Positions 10,545-18,551 of a DNA stretch of 64,000 bases are shown piece after piece. Origin of the DNA: Flavobacterium agrisoli. Its GTDB lineage: Bacteria > Bacteroidota > Bacteroidia > Flavobacteriales > Flavobacteriaceae. A model generated the notes under the pieces. That model made no database searches and was not told where the DNA came from. It was given only the letters and a program-made list of their open reading frames with translations. The translations under genes and the position numbers were made by a program. Each line of letters opens with the position of its first letter. Within the stretch, counting starts at the first letter, position 1. The stretch lies in assembly GCF_016522065.1 (NCBI RefSeq), contig NZ_JAEHFV010000002.1, positions 248,001 through 312,000 on the forward strand, in the 5' to 3' direction.

Positions 10545-11279
10545 TTGCCAAAAAAACATTTTACATTGGAAAAAATTGATGCCCAACGAATTGCCCAATC
10601 CGATAATTCGGCCATTGATGCCATTTCTATTGATTGCGTCATCTTTGGTTTTAACAAAGGCACCCTCGAAGTGCTATTGGTACAACATGCTCAAGGCGAC
10701 AGCAAAGGAGAATGGGGACTTCCTGGTGGCTGGATAAACAAAGACGAAAGCATTGATAATGCGGCAAGCCGACTCTTGGAAGAACTTACCGGCTTGGAAA
10801 ATGTTTTTTTAGAACAATTGAAAGTTTTTGGCGACCCGAAGCGTGTTCCAAACCGCAGAGTTTTAACCATTGGTTACTACGCCCTTATCAAACATGAAGA
10901 GGATGACTTACGTGCCAGCTTGGTTTTAACCGACGCCAAATGGTTCAAAATAAAAGACATTCCGCAATTGATTTTTGACCACAACGAAATCATTAATTAC
11001 AGTCTCAAACACTTACAACAACGTGTGCGGCAAGCGCCTATTGGTTTCAATCTTTTGCCCGAAAAATTTACCTTACTGCAACTCATGCACTTATACGAGG
11101 AAATTTTAGGTATCGAAATGAACAAACCCAATTTTAGACGTAAAATTTTAAACATGAAATTGCTGGTTGCCTTAAACGAAAAACAACAAGATGTTTCGCA
11201 TAGAGCCGCGCAACTTTATAAATTTGATGCCAAGATTTACAAAAAACTAACCGAAAAAGGATTCAATTTCGAATTTTAA
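10545..11279 (+). CDS. NrtR/AraR-type transcriptional regulator with degenerate Nudix domain
   Basis: 244 residues: Nudix fold (IDCVIFGFNKGTLEVLLVQH, WGLPGGWINKDESIDNAA) then a winged helix (FTLLQLMHLYEEILG, NFRRKIL). The Nudix box reads G-x5-E-x7-RLLEELTG, so the first Glu of the usual REUxEExGU is Leu. Such loss is typical of NrtR relatives that bind an effector rather than hydrolyse it. In Bacteroides the AraR members of this family control arabinose genes. Divergence from the SusC operon suggests it senses a released sugar and controls that operon. There is no in-frame ATG before the C-terminal region, so the start is a TTG: 10545, or 10566 if the TATTTTG at 10541 is a promoter element. 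Confidence 0.85.
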   Translation: MPKKHFTLEKIDAQRIAQSDNSAIDAISIDCVIFGFNKGTLEVLLVQHAQGDSKGEWGLPGGWINKDESIDNAASRLLEELTGLENVFLEQLKVFGDPKRVPNRRVLTIGYYALIKHEEDDLRASLVLTDAKWFKIKDIPQLIFDHNEIINYSLKHLQQRVRQAPIGFNLLPEKFTLLQLMHLYEEILGIEMNKPNFRRKILNMKLLVALNEKQQDVSHRAAQLYKFDAKIYKKLTEKGFNFEF

Positions 11280-11357
11280 AAAGTCTTGATTTAGCATTTC
11301 TGTTCTTCTCGGTTTCAACAATACGGCATCGCACTTAAATAATCCAAAAACTTGCGT

Positions 11358-11365
11358 TATCTTTG
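11358..11365 (+). promoter_or_regulatory. Possible lepA promoter -7 box TATCTTTG
   Basis: A perfect match to the Bacteroidota -7 consensus TAnnTTTG about 90 bases before lepA. No convincing TTG is seen at the expected upstream distance, so this rests on one box. Confidence 0.4.
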
Positions 11366-11456
11366 CCAATTGAAAAGCGTTTAAATCACTGTTGCTGTGC
11401 TATTCGCTTTACTTAAACAAAGTATACTCGTTTAGAGATTTGACCTTAAATTGAAT

Positions 11457-13253
11457 ATGAAAAAGATTCGTAATTTTTGCATTATTGCACACATTGACCA
11501 TGGTAAAAGTACTTTGGCTGATCGATTATTAGGCGCTACACAAACCGTAACTGCCCGCGAAGAAAAAGCGCAGTTACTTGACAATATGGATTTGGAACGT
11601 GAACGTGGAATTACTATAAAAAGCCACGCCATCCAAATGGAATATAAATACCAAGGTGAAGATTATATCTTAAATTTAATTGATACTCCCGGACACGTTG
11701 ATTTTTCATACGAAGTTTCGAGATCTATTGCGGCTTGCGAAGGCGCACTTTTAATTGTAGATGCCGCACAAAGCATCCAAGCGCAAACCATTTCTAATTT
11801 ATATTTGGCTCTAGAAAATGACTTGGAAATTATTCCGGTTTTGAATAAAGTAGATTTACCAAGTGCTAATCCTGAAGAAGTTAGCGATGATATTATTGAT
11901 TTATTGGGTTGTAAACTAGAAGATATTATTCACGCATCGGGAAAAACAGGTTTCGGTGTCGAAAATATTTTGGCTGCAATTATCGAAAAAATCCCCCCTC
12001 CAAAAGGAAATCCAGAAGAACCTCTACAAGCTTTGATTTTCGATTCGCATTACAATCCGTTTCGCGGAATTGAAGTTATTTTTAGAGTCGTAAATGGCGA
12101 AATTAAAAAAGGTCAAAAAATAAAATTTATGGCAACCGGCAACGAATATTTTGCCGATGAAGTAGGAACACTTAAATTAAATCAAGTACCTAAAAATGTC
12201 ATTTCTACAGGAGATGTAGGTTATTTGATTTCGGGTATTAAAGAAGCTAAAGAAGTAAAAGTAGGAGATACCATTACCGATGCAAAAGTGCCTACTACCA
12301 ATATGATTACAGGGTTTGAAGATGTAAAACCAATGGTATTTGCCGGAATTTATCCCGTTGACACCGAAGACTTTGAAGACCTACGCGCTTCGATGGAAAA
12401 ACTACAATTAAACGATGCTTCATTGGTTTTTACGGCTGAAAGTTCGGCTGCTTTAGGTTTTGGTTTCCGTTGCGGATTTTTAGGAATGCTTCACATGGAA
12501 ATCATTCAGGAACGCTTGGAACGCGAATTTGATATGACGGTAATCACAACGGTTCCCAACGTTTCGTATTTGGCCTACACCAAAAAAGAACCCGAAAAAG
12601 CCATCATTGTTAACAATCCGTCCGACTTACCGGAACCTTCAAAACTGGATCGTGTTGAAGAACCTTATATCAAAGCAACCATCATCACCAAATCTGATTT
12701 TGTGGGGAACGTAATGAGTTTGTGTATCGAAAAACGTGGTTTAATCACCAACCAAACTTATTTAACCACCGAACGAGTGGAATTGAATTTTGACATGCCA
12801 TTGGCCGAAATTGTATTCGATTTTTACGACCGACTTAAAACCGTTTCTAAAGGTTATGCTTCTTTTGATTATTCGCCAATCGGAATGCGAACTTCTAAAT
12901 TGGTTAAATTAGATGTATTGTTAAACGCTCAAAATGTGGATGCTTTATCCGCTTTAATTCACGAAGACAATGCGTATACTATCGGTAAAAAAATGACCGA
13001 AAAACTTCGCGAATTAATTCCGAGACAGCAATTTGACATTCCTATTCAGGCAGCAATTGGAGCAAAAATTATTGCCCGAGAAACTATTAAAGCGCTACGA
13101 AAAGACGTTACCGCCAAATGTTACGGTGGTGATATTTCGCGTAAACGTAAATTATTGGAAAAACAGAAAAAAGGTAAAAAACGAATGAGACAAGTAGGAA
13201 ATGTCGAAATTCCACAAGAAGCCTTTATGGCCGTTTTGAAATTGAACGACTAA
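11457..13253 (+). CDS. lepA: Elongation factor 4 (back-translocating GTPase LepA)
   Basis: 598 residues from ATG 11457; a TTG two codons upstream is in frame but homologues begin [19 protein letters not shown]1 is [10 protein letters not shown]3 DTPGHVDF, G4 NKVDLP. The LepA-specific C-terminal domain is complete ([62 protein letters not shown]). It binds ribosomes and helps resolve stalled or mistranslocated complexes. A strong hairpin terminator follows. Confidence 0.98.
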   Translation: MKKIRNFCIIAHIDHGKSTLADRLLGATQTVTAREEKAQLLDNMDLERERGITIKSHAIQMEYKYQGEDYILNLIDTPGHVDFSYEVSRSIAACEGALLIVDAAQSIQAQTISNLYLALENDLEIIPVLNKVDLPSANPEEVSDDIIDLLGCKLEDIIHASGKTGFGVENILAAIIEKIPPPKGNPEEPLQALIFDSHYNPFRGIEVIFRVVNGEIKKGQKIKFMATGNEYFADEVGTLKLNQVPKNVISTGDVGYLISGIKEAKEVKVGDTITDAKVPTTNMITGFEDVKPMVFAGIYPVDTEDFEDLRASMEKLQLNDASLVFTAESSAALGFGFRCGFLGMLHMEIIQERLEREFDMTVITTVPNVSYLAYTKKEPEKAIIVNNPSDLPEPSKLDRVEEPYIKATIITKSDFVGNVMSLCIEKRGLITNQTYLTTERVELNFDMPLAEIVFDFYDRLKTVSKGYASFDYSPIGMRTSKLVKLDVLLNAQNVDALSALIHEDNAYTIGKKMTEKLRELIPRQQFDIPIQAAIGAKIIARETIKALRKDVTAKCYGGDISRKRKLLEKQKKGKKRMRQVGNVEIPQEAFMAVLKLND

Positions 13254-13295
13254 TTTTTTATCTAAAAACAGAAAAAAGAGTCCTAATATAAGACC

Positions 13296-13330
13296 AACCC
13301 TGATGAATTAAAATTCGTCAGGGTTTTTTA
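13296..13330 (+). terminator. Rho-independent terminator after lepA
   Basis: A 14-base stem with one wobble (AACCCTGATGAATT / AATTCGTCAGGGTT) followed by a run of six T, 43 bases after the lepA stop. Confidence 0.85.
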
Positions 13331-13377
13331 TTACAAAAAAATAAACAAGAAATAACTTAAAATTAAGTAAATTTATG

Positions 13378-13408
13378 TTGAATGTAAGGTTTTTTTTATA
13401 TAAGTTTG
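13378..13408 (+). promoter_or_regulatory. Promoter of outer-membrane barrel gene: TTG-N20-TAAGTTTG
   Basis: TTG at 13378-13380 and TAAGTTTG at 13401-13408 are separated by 20 bases, matching the Bacteroidota primary sigma factor promoter. The predicted transcript starts about 65 bases before the ATG at 13480. Confidence 0.7.
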
Positions 13409-13479
13409 CAGTGTGTTTTTATTAAGAAAAATCAACGTTCGAACACAAAAACAACCAAATAATTTTAAACACAAATTTT

Positions 13480-14097
13480 ATGAAAAAGAGTATTATTACA
13501 ACAGTTTTATCTTTATTTACTTTTTGTTTTGCCAATGCGCAACAAGCAGAAATCGATTCTGAAATGCACAGTGCAAAAGGAGTAACTTTTCAACAAGGCG
13601 ATATGTTTCTTGAAGGTTCTATCAAAATTAGTACTGGTGGTGAAACCGATTTTTACGCTATCAATCCTAAATTTGGATACTTATTAAGTGACAAATTAGC
13701 AGTTGGAGGACAAATAAGTTTTTCAAGTTTGAAAGACGAATCAGATGATTCAAAAACCAATGTATTCGGAATTGGCGCTTTTGCTAGATATTATTTCTTA
13801 GAATTAGACCAAAAACGTTTCAAAGCTTATGCTGAAGCAGGTTTAGGTTACGGAAGAAATCAATACGAAGTTGCTGGAATTAAAGACAACAACAACAGCA
13901 TTACAGCTGATATTAACGTAGGATTAAACTACTTTATTACCAAAAATTTAGCAGCAACTTTTGTGTTAGCAAACGTACTTTCTTATAACAATGTTTCTCC
14001 AGAAAACGGGCCATCGGCTAACACTTTTGAAATGAACATCAACTTATTTGAAAATATTTTTGACCAACCTCAATTCGGTCTTTTATACAAATTCTAA
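13480..14097 (+). CDS. Outer-membrane beta-barrel protein (porin/OmpA-barrel-like)
   Basis: 205 residues with a clear signal peptide (cleavage near NAQQ). The mature part alternates hydrophobic and polar residues as in an 8- to 10-stranded barrel (DFYAINPKFGYLLSDKLAVGGQISF, NVFGIGAFARYYF, AYAEAGLGYG, DINVGLNYFITKNLAATFVL) and ends in an aromatic residue (GLLYKF), as expected for BAM-dependent insertion. Monocistronic: own promoter and own terminator. Specific function unknown. Confidence 0.82.
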   Translation: MKKSIITTVLSLFTFCFANAQQAEIDSEMHSAKGVTFQQGDMFLEGSIKISTGGETDFYAINPKFGYLLSDKLAVGGQISFSSLKDESDDSKTNVFGIGAFARYYFLELDQKRFKAYAEAGLGYGRNQYEVAGIKDNNNSITADINVGLNYFITKNLAATFVLANVLSYNNVSPENGPSANTFEMNINLFENIFDQPQFGLLYKF

Positions 14098-14122
14098 TAA
14101 TTACAGTTTTTTAATTATACTG

Positions 14123-14151
14123 AGACAGTCCTTAACCGGCTGTCTTTTTTT
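14123..14151 (+). terminator. Terminator after the outer-membrane barrel gene
   Basis: Short stem AGACAG/CTGTCT around a C+G-containing loop, followed by seven T, 26 bases after the stop. Confidence 0.65.
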
Positions 14152-14189
14152 ATTTCGGCAAACCAAAAAGTTAAAGTTACATTTCTTTG

Positions 14190-14197
14190 TACCTTTG
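14190..14197 (+). promoter_or_regulatory. thiL -7 box TACCTTTG
   Basis: Perfect TAnnTTTG 19 bases before ATG 14217. It decides the start: an in-frame candidate at 14187 would lie upstream of the predicted transcript. Confidence 0.55.
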
Positions 14198-14216
14198 CAT
14201 CGAAAATAAAACGATT

Positions 14217-15266
14217 ATGATAGAAGACAAAAATCCACAACGAACCAGCATAGCACAATTGGGCGAATTCGGTTTAATAACCCATTTGACTAAAGATTTC
14301 GACATCAAACAACCTTCGACATTCAAAAGCATTGGTGATGACGCGGCTGTTTTGGATTTTAAAGACAAAAAAACCGTTGTTTCGACCGATTTATTAATTG
14401 AAGGCGTCCATTTTGATTTGGCGTATATGCCCTTGAAACATTTAGGATACAAAGCCGTTGTCGTTAATGTCTCGGATATTTGTGCCATGAATGCCAAACC
14501 TACTCAAATTACGGTGTCTATAGCTGTTTCTAATCGTTTCCCATTGGAAGCGTTAGAGGAATTGTATGTTGGAATTGCCTTGGCTGCAAAAGAATATAAT
14601 GTTGATGTGGTTGGCGGCGATACGACCTCATCGCAAAAAGGACTAATTATAAGTATCACCGCAATAGGTGAAGCAGATGCTGAAGAAATTACATACCGAG
14701 ACGGTGCTAAAAAAACCGACTTATTAGTAGTTACCGGCGATTTAGGTGCGGCATATATGGGTTTGCAGGTCTTAGAAAGAGAAAAACAAGTTTTTCAGGT
14801 AAACCCGAATTCGCAACCCGATTTAGACCTTTATACTTATTTAATCGAAAGACAATTAAAACCCGAAGCCCGAAAAGATGTTCGCACCTTATTACACGCT
14901 TTAGAAATAAAACCCACATCGATGATAGATATTTCGGATGGATTGTCGTCAGAAATCATTCATATCTGCAAACAATCAAAAGTAGGGTGTAATTTATACG
15001 AAGACAAACTTCCGTTAGACCCCCAATTTATTTCTACTTGCGAAGAATTTAATATTGATAGTACCACGGTTGCTATTAATGGTGGAGAAGATTACGAACT
15101 TTTATTTACTATCGATATTAACGATTTTGATAAAATAAAAGGAAACCCACATTTTTCGGTCATTGGACACATGTGCGAAGAGTCAGAAGGAATTCATCTT
15201 ATTACCAGAGCGGATACCAAAATTGCTTTAAAAGCGCGAGGCTGGAATGCTTTGCAGGAAGAATAG
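14217..15266 (+). CDS. thiL: Thiamine-monophosphate kinase
   Basis: 349 residues from ATG 14217. Phosphorylates thiamine monophosphate to thiamine pyrophosphate, the last step of ThDP synthesis. AIR-synthase/PurM-type fold with the ThiL signatures SIGDDAAVLDF, VVSTDLLIEGVHFDLAYMP, GYKAVVVNVSDICAMNA, VVGGDTTSS, MIDISDGLSSEIIHI and INGGEDYELLFTI. Normal length. No other thiamine genes are adjacent. Convergent with the response regulator downstream. Confidence 0.96.
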   Translation: MIEDKNPQRTSIAQLGEFGLITHLTKDFDIKQPSTFKSIGDDAAVLDFKDKKTVVSTDLLIEGVHFDLAYMPLKHLGYKAVVVNVSDICAMNAKPTQITVSIAVSNRFPLEALEELYVGIALAAKEYNVDVVGGDTTSSQKGLIISITAIGEADAEEITYRDGAKKTDLLVVTGDLGAAYMGLQVLEREKQVFQVNPNSQPDLDLYTYLIERQLKPEARKDVRTLLHALEIKPTSMIDISDGLSSEIIHICKQSKVGCNLYEDKLPLDPQFISTCEEFNIDSTTVAINGGEDYELLFTIDINDFDKIKGNPHFSVIGHMCEESEGIHLITRADTKIALKARGWNALQEE

Positions 15267-15276
15267 AAAAAGAACT

Positions 15277-15308
15277 AAAGCGGCATTATTTACATGTCGC
15301 TTTTGTTT
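15277..15308. terminator. Hairpin between thiL and the convergent response regulator
   Basis: AAAGCG/CGCTTT arms 15 bases apart followed by TTTTGTTT on the plus strand. The stem is short, so confidence is moderate; it sits exactly between two convergent genes. Confidence 0.5.
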
Positions 15309-15993
15309 ATATAAATCCTTTTGATTTGGCTGCTTGCACTAAATCGGCATCGAGACCTGATTTTATATCAAAAATTTGTTTTAAATCCTGTAGACGTCTG
15401 TTAATAGCGGCGGTTGAAATCGGAATATATTCCGCAAAATCACCCAAAGGCGTTCCTTTAGATAAATGAAATAAAATCTCCCTATCAAACTGATCCAACT
15501 CGATAGTAATATTTTGAGAGCGTTCTAAAATTTTCAAAACCGACTCACTATAGTACAATTCATTGTTAATTACTTTATTAAAAGCCAAAAGCAATTCATC
15601 AAAAGTCAAATCGTTTTTAATGATTAAGCCTAACGGATTTATTTCCCTGATAAAAGTTTTAATTTTCAATAATTCGGTAAACATTGTCAGCAAAACTACT
15701 TTACAATTGGGCATTTTTTGCAATATCAATTTTGCTACATCGGCACCCGAGTATAAATTCATTTCTTCAAAAGCCGGCATGCTAATATCTAAAAAAGCAA
15801 TATCAAACGGCGCACGAGAGTTAGTGATAATCTTATAGGCCGACTCACAATCTTTAGCCTGTACAATTTCGAACTCAAATTCCTCAGGCTTGTAGCGCGT
15901 TATAGCATTTTTATATCCTTCGATAATAAAAGGGTGGTCATCCACTATAAGAATCCTTTTATTTTGGGTTTCTAAAACTGTTTTTTGAGACAT
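15307..15993 (-). CDS. Response regulator, NarL/LuxR type
   Basis: 228 residues. Receiver domain with ILIVDDHPFIIEGY, phospho-acceptor Asp69 (FLDISMP), Thr in LLTMF and Lys in LIIKND. The C-terminal helix-turn-helix (DREILFHLSKGTPLGDFAEYIPISTAAINRRLQDLKQIF) is a divergent LuxR/GerE type. The kinase gene ends 14 bases upstream, so the two form a cognate pair of the HisKA_3/NarL class. Targets are unknown; the neighbouring repeat-peptide gene is a candidate. Confidence 0.9.
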   Translation of the reverse strand: MSQKTVLETQNKRILIVDDHPFIIEGYKNAITRYKPEEFEFEIVQAKDCESAYKIITNSRAPFDIAFLDISMPAFEEMNLYSGADVAKLILQKMPNCKVVLLTMFTELLKIKTFIREINPLGLIIKNDLTFDELLLAFNKVINNELYYSESVLKILERSQNITIELDQFDREILFHLSKGTPLGDFAEYIPISTAAINRRLQDLKQIFDIKSGLDADLVQAAKSKGFI

Positions 15994-16007
15994 TTTTGGT
16001 GGTATTT

Positions 16008-18038
16008 TTATTCATTTTGAGTATACAGCGGAAAAACAATTTCTAAAACAGTTCCATTAACATCTGAATCTATTGATAGGGTTCCTAAACACTCTTTAGT
16101 TCGATAGGCAATGTTTTGCAGTCCAATTCCTTTTTTAGCTTGATTTACTTTGAAACCCACGCCATTATCCGAAATTATAACATACAAATGATCTTCAAAA
16201 GCTTTGATTACAACTTTAATTTCGGTGGCTTTGGCGTACTTATTACAGTTTTGCAATGCTTCCTGAATAATTCGGTACACATTAATTTTTTTGGCATTAT
16301 CTACCAATTCCCACTTAATTTTGCGATCAATTTTAACAACCAGGTGGCTTTGAAAATTCCGTTTTTGATCTTCAAATAATTTATCCAGTATGGCTACGAA
16401 GTTATTAATTAATTCCGACTTCTCTTTGTTCAAATCATGCGAAATTTCACGAATATCTTGTTCAATGACCTTAAGTTCTTGCAAATAAATATCTCGTTGT
16501 TTGGCCGCTTGTTCATCATTCATGCTATTCAAGCTATCCAAACTCATACGCAAACCAAACATTCGACTCAAAACTCCGTCGTGAAGTTCTTGTGCTACTC
16601 GCTTTTTTTCTTTTATACGAATAGCTTCAATTTGGTTTTGTTGCTGAATCATTAAGTTGTAAATCGATTCATTTGCTAATTGTTGCTGCTGTTTGAAAAC
16701 CAATTCTCTATTTCGGATTTGTTGGGTTTTATACACATAAAAAAACAATCCTATTAAACACAAAACGGTAAAAATGTAAAACAAGGTTCTGTTTTGTAAA
16801 TTCAGCGCCTCATTTTCATTAATAACCTGATCGGTTTCGTATTCAATTCGGGTAAATTTATCACCAATTACGCGTTCGGCTTTTTGCAAACTGTCGTTTA
16901 TCCGAATGTATTCTTTAGAATAAGAAACTGCTTTTTTAGGTTCTAAAACCGAAAGCTGTTTTAAAGCCACCAAAACATTTCGTTCATTTTTAGAAGAACG
17001 TGCTGTTTTCAAGGCTTCTTTTAACAACACAATCCCTTTAGTATTTTCGTTTTGAGCCACGTAATATTCGGATAAATGCAATTTACTCACAATAATCCCT
17101 GCCGTTAAATTTAAACTATCTCTGATTTTTAACGCGTCATAATATAACTCAGGCAGATTTTGATTTTTTTGAAGTTTAAATTGGGCAAAAGCATAATTAT
17201 CCAACAACATAGCATACAAGCTTGGTTTTTGGCTTTTTAAATTTATTTGCGAAAGTCCGTTGTTAAAAGCAGCTTCGGCATTTTCATAATCTTTTTTATT
17301 TAAATAAACCGCACCAATATTATTTAAAGAAGTTGCCTTTGATTGAAATTCAATTGGAATTACTTTGGGATCAATAGCTTTAATGGCTTTTTGATGAAAT
17401 TCTAACGATTTGTCATACTCACCCATTTCATTATAAAGCACACCTAATAAATTATAAGCTTCGTACAAAATACCACTATCCTTATTCTTATTGGTTCTTA
17501 GAGCACTAAAAACATTCTTTTCTGCCCCGTAATAATCCCCTTCACTAAATTGTAATGAAGCCTTATTCAATTTAACTTGTGATAATCTTTTAATATCGTT
17601 TCTTAACGAATATATTTTTTCTGATTTAAAATAATAGATAAAAGCACTATCAGCTATAGATTGTTTTCGATAATAATCTCCCAAATAATCATAAGCCTTA
17701 GAAATTGCGGCTGAATCCTTTTTCACAATAGCCTCATCCAATACTAAATGCACCGTTTTCTTATATTTGTTCCAACTGCCCATATTATAATAGCGATTGG
17801 CAACTTTAAACAAATTAACACGATGTAGCGAATCATTAGGTTGATCAAGAATTACCTCTAATGCTTTTTGATTATAAATTTCTTTCTCGCTTAGGGACAA
17901 ATTATATTTATTTGCTAATTCTAAATAAATACTAAGACTATCATCCGAAATACTAAAATCATCTTCTAAAGACTTTTTTTTAGTACAAGCAGCAAGCAAA
18001 ATGAAAATTAAGAATAGATAAAAATTGGGATGTTTCAA
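16008..18038 (-). CDS. TPR-containing sensor histidine kinase (HisKA_3), lipoprotein-type signal
   Basis: 676 residues. The N-terminus ends in LLAACTKK (Cys18), a lipoprotein-like signal. About six TPR units follow (YDYLGDYYRKQSIADSAFIYY, YEAYNLLGVLYNEMGEYDKSLEFHQKAI, LNNIGAVYLNKKDYENAEAAFNNGL). One membrane helix (LFYIFTVLCLIGLFFYVY) precedes a short coiled coil, the HisKA_3 dimerization helix with phospho-acceptor His486 (AQELHDGVLSRMF) and an HATPase_c domain (IIQEALQNCNKYAKA, ISDNGVGF). The sensor is therefore extracytoplasmic and made of TPRs, a peptide- or protein-binding fold. Own promoter upstream at 18063. Confidence 0.92.
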   Translation of the reverse strand: MKHPNFYLFLIFILLAACTKKKSLEDDFSISDDSLSIYLELANKYNLSLSEKEIYNQKALEVILDQPNDSLHRVNLFKVANRYYNMGSWNKYKKTVHLVLDEAIVKKDSAAISKAYDYLGDYYRKQSIADSAFIYYFKSEKIYSLRNDIKRLSQVKLNKASLQFSEGDYYGAEKNVFSALRTNKNKDSGILYEAYNLLGVLYNEMGEYDKSLEFHQKAIKAIDPKVIPIEFQSKATSLNNIGAVYLNKKDYENAEAAFNNGLSQINLKSQKPSLYAMLLDNYAFAQFKLQKNQNLPELYYDALKIRDSLNLTAGIIVSKLHLSEYYVAQNENTKGIVLLKEALKTARSSKNERNVLVALKQLSVLEPKKAVSYSKEYIRINDSLQKAERVIGDKFTRIEYETDQVINENEALNLQNRTLFYIFTVLCLIGLFFYVYKTQQIRNRELVFKQQQQLANESIYNLMIQQQNQIEAIRIKEKKRVAQELHDGVLSRMFGLRMSLDSLNSMNDEQAAKQRDIYLQELKVIEQDIREISHDLNKEKSELINNFVAILDKLFEDQKRNFQSHLVVKIDRKIKWELVDNAKKINVYRIIQEALQNCNKYAKATEIKVVIKAFEDHLYVIISDNGVGFKVNQAKKGIGLQNIAYRTKECLGTLSIDSDVNGTVLEIVFPLYTQNE

Positions 18039-18062
18039 TCAAAATTCAATTAGATTCTTAAA

Positions 18063-18092
18063 CAAAGTTAAGACATAAAAAAAGGCTATCAA
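18063..18092 (-). promoter_or_regulatory. Promoter of the TPR kinase: TTG-N19-TAACTTTG
   Basis: On the minus strand TTG at 18092-18090 and TAACTTTG at 18070-18063 are 19 bases apart, 24 bases before the kinase ATG. The -33 element overlaps the terminator hairpin of the upstream repeat-peptide gene, so termination and initiation share DNA. Confidence 0.6.
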
Positions 18093-18105
18093 AAAATTGA
18101 TAGCC
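18077..18105 (-). terminator. Terminator of the repeat-peptide gene
   Basis: Perfect 9-base stem GGCTATCAA/TTGATAGCC with a four-base loop, followed on the minus strand by seven T. It lies 26 bases after the stop of the 81-codon gene. Confidence 0.8.
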
Positions 18106-18130
18106 AAAGTATTATATTTTATAAATTTAA

Positions 18131-18376
18131 TTAATCTACTTTACGATCTTGTCCGACAGATTGATTACCGTTAATATCAACTTTACGATCCTGACCTACA
18201 GATTGATTACCATTAATATCTACCTTGCGATCTTGTCCCACAGATTGATTACCATTAATATCGATTGAAGAAGTTGTATTTACTGCTAAATTTTTAGAAG
18301 TTACTTCTGGAGCAATTGAAGAAGTTAATACCATTACTGAAGCTAAAAGACCGATTGTTAAGAATGATTTTTTCAT
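18131..18376 (-). CDS. Small secreted protein with three 14-residue tandem repeats
   Basis: 81 residues: Sec signal (MKKSFLTIGLLASVMVLTSS), a short linker, then three copies of (V/I)DINGNQSVGQDRK and a final VD. I do not recognise the family. Each repeat is 42 bases; copies differ at about ten codon sites that are almost all synonymous, so the peptide sequence itself appears conserved. Each unit ends in a basic DRK, which could be a processing site. It has its own terminator and lies between a LytTR regulator and a TPR kinase/response-regulator pair, all on the same strand. A repeated signal peptide precursor is one reading; a small structural or adhesive surface protein is another. Confidence 0.8.
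   Translation of the reverse strand: MKKSFLTIGLLASVMVLTSSIAPEVTSKNLAVNTTSSIDINGNQSVGQDRKVDINGNQSVGQDRKVDINGNQSVGQDRKVD
18140..18265 (-). repeat. Three 42-bp in-frame tandem repeats
   Basis: Units at 18140-18181, 18182-18223 and 18224-18265 each encode the 14-residue motif. Differences fall mainly at third codon positions (Gln, Gly, Val, Asn, Lys, Arg codons); the only amino-acid change is Val to Ile at the first repeat position. Confidence 0.95.
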
Positions 18377-18551
18377 GATTTGTGGGTTTTATGTTTTAAT
18401 ATTTTTTTACTAATTTTTGACCTACTGTTTGTAAATATTGGTGTAAAACTAAAACCTAAATCACTATTTTTTGATACGAAAAAACCGCTTTATGGTACAA
18501 TAACCTTTTACAATAGCGTGCGTATATTAATACTATGTAAAATGTTAAATT

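Noticed and set aside
13480..14097. Barrel protein as an adhesin or virulence factor
   Set aside because: Only generic barrel features are visible; no domain supports a specific role.
14187..14216. Longer thiL start
   Set aside because: Overlaps the TACCTTTG -7 box; family proteins begin near ATG 14217.
14177..14497. Minus-strand ORF at the start of thiL
   Set aside because: Antisense to conserved ThiL motifs; no promoter or signal of its own.
18131..18376. Repeat gene as a CRISPR-like or purely DNA-level repeat
   Set aside because: Units are in frame, encode a near-constant peptide after a signal sequence, and differ almost only at silent sites; there are no spacers.
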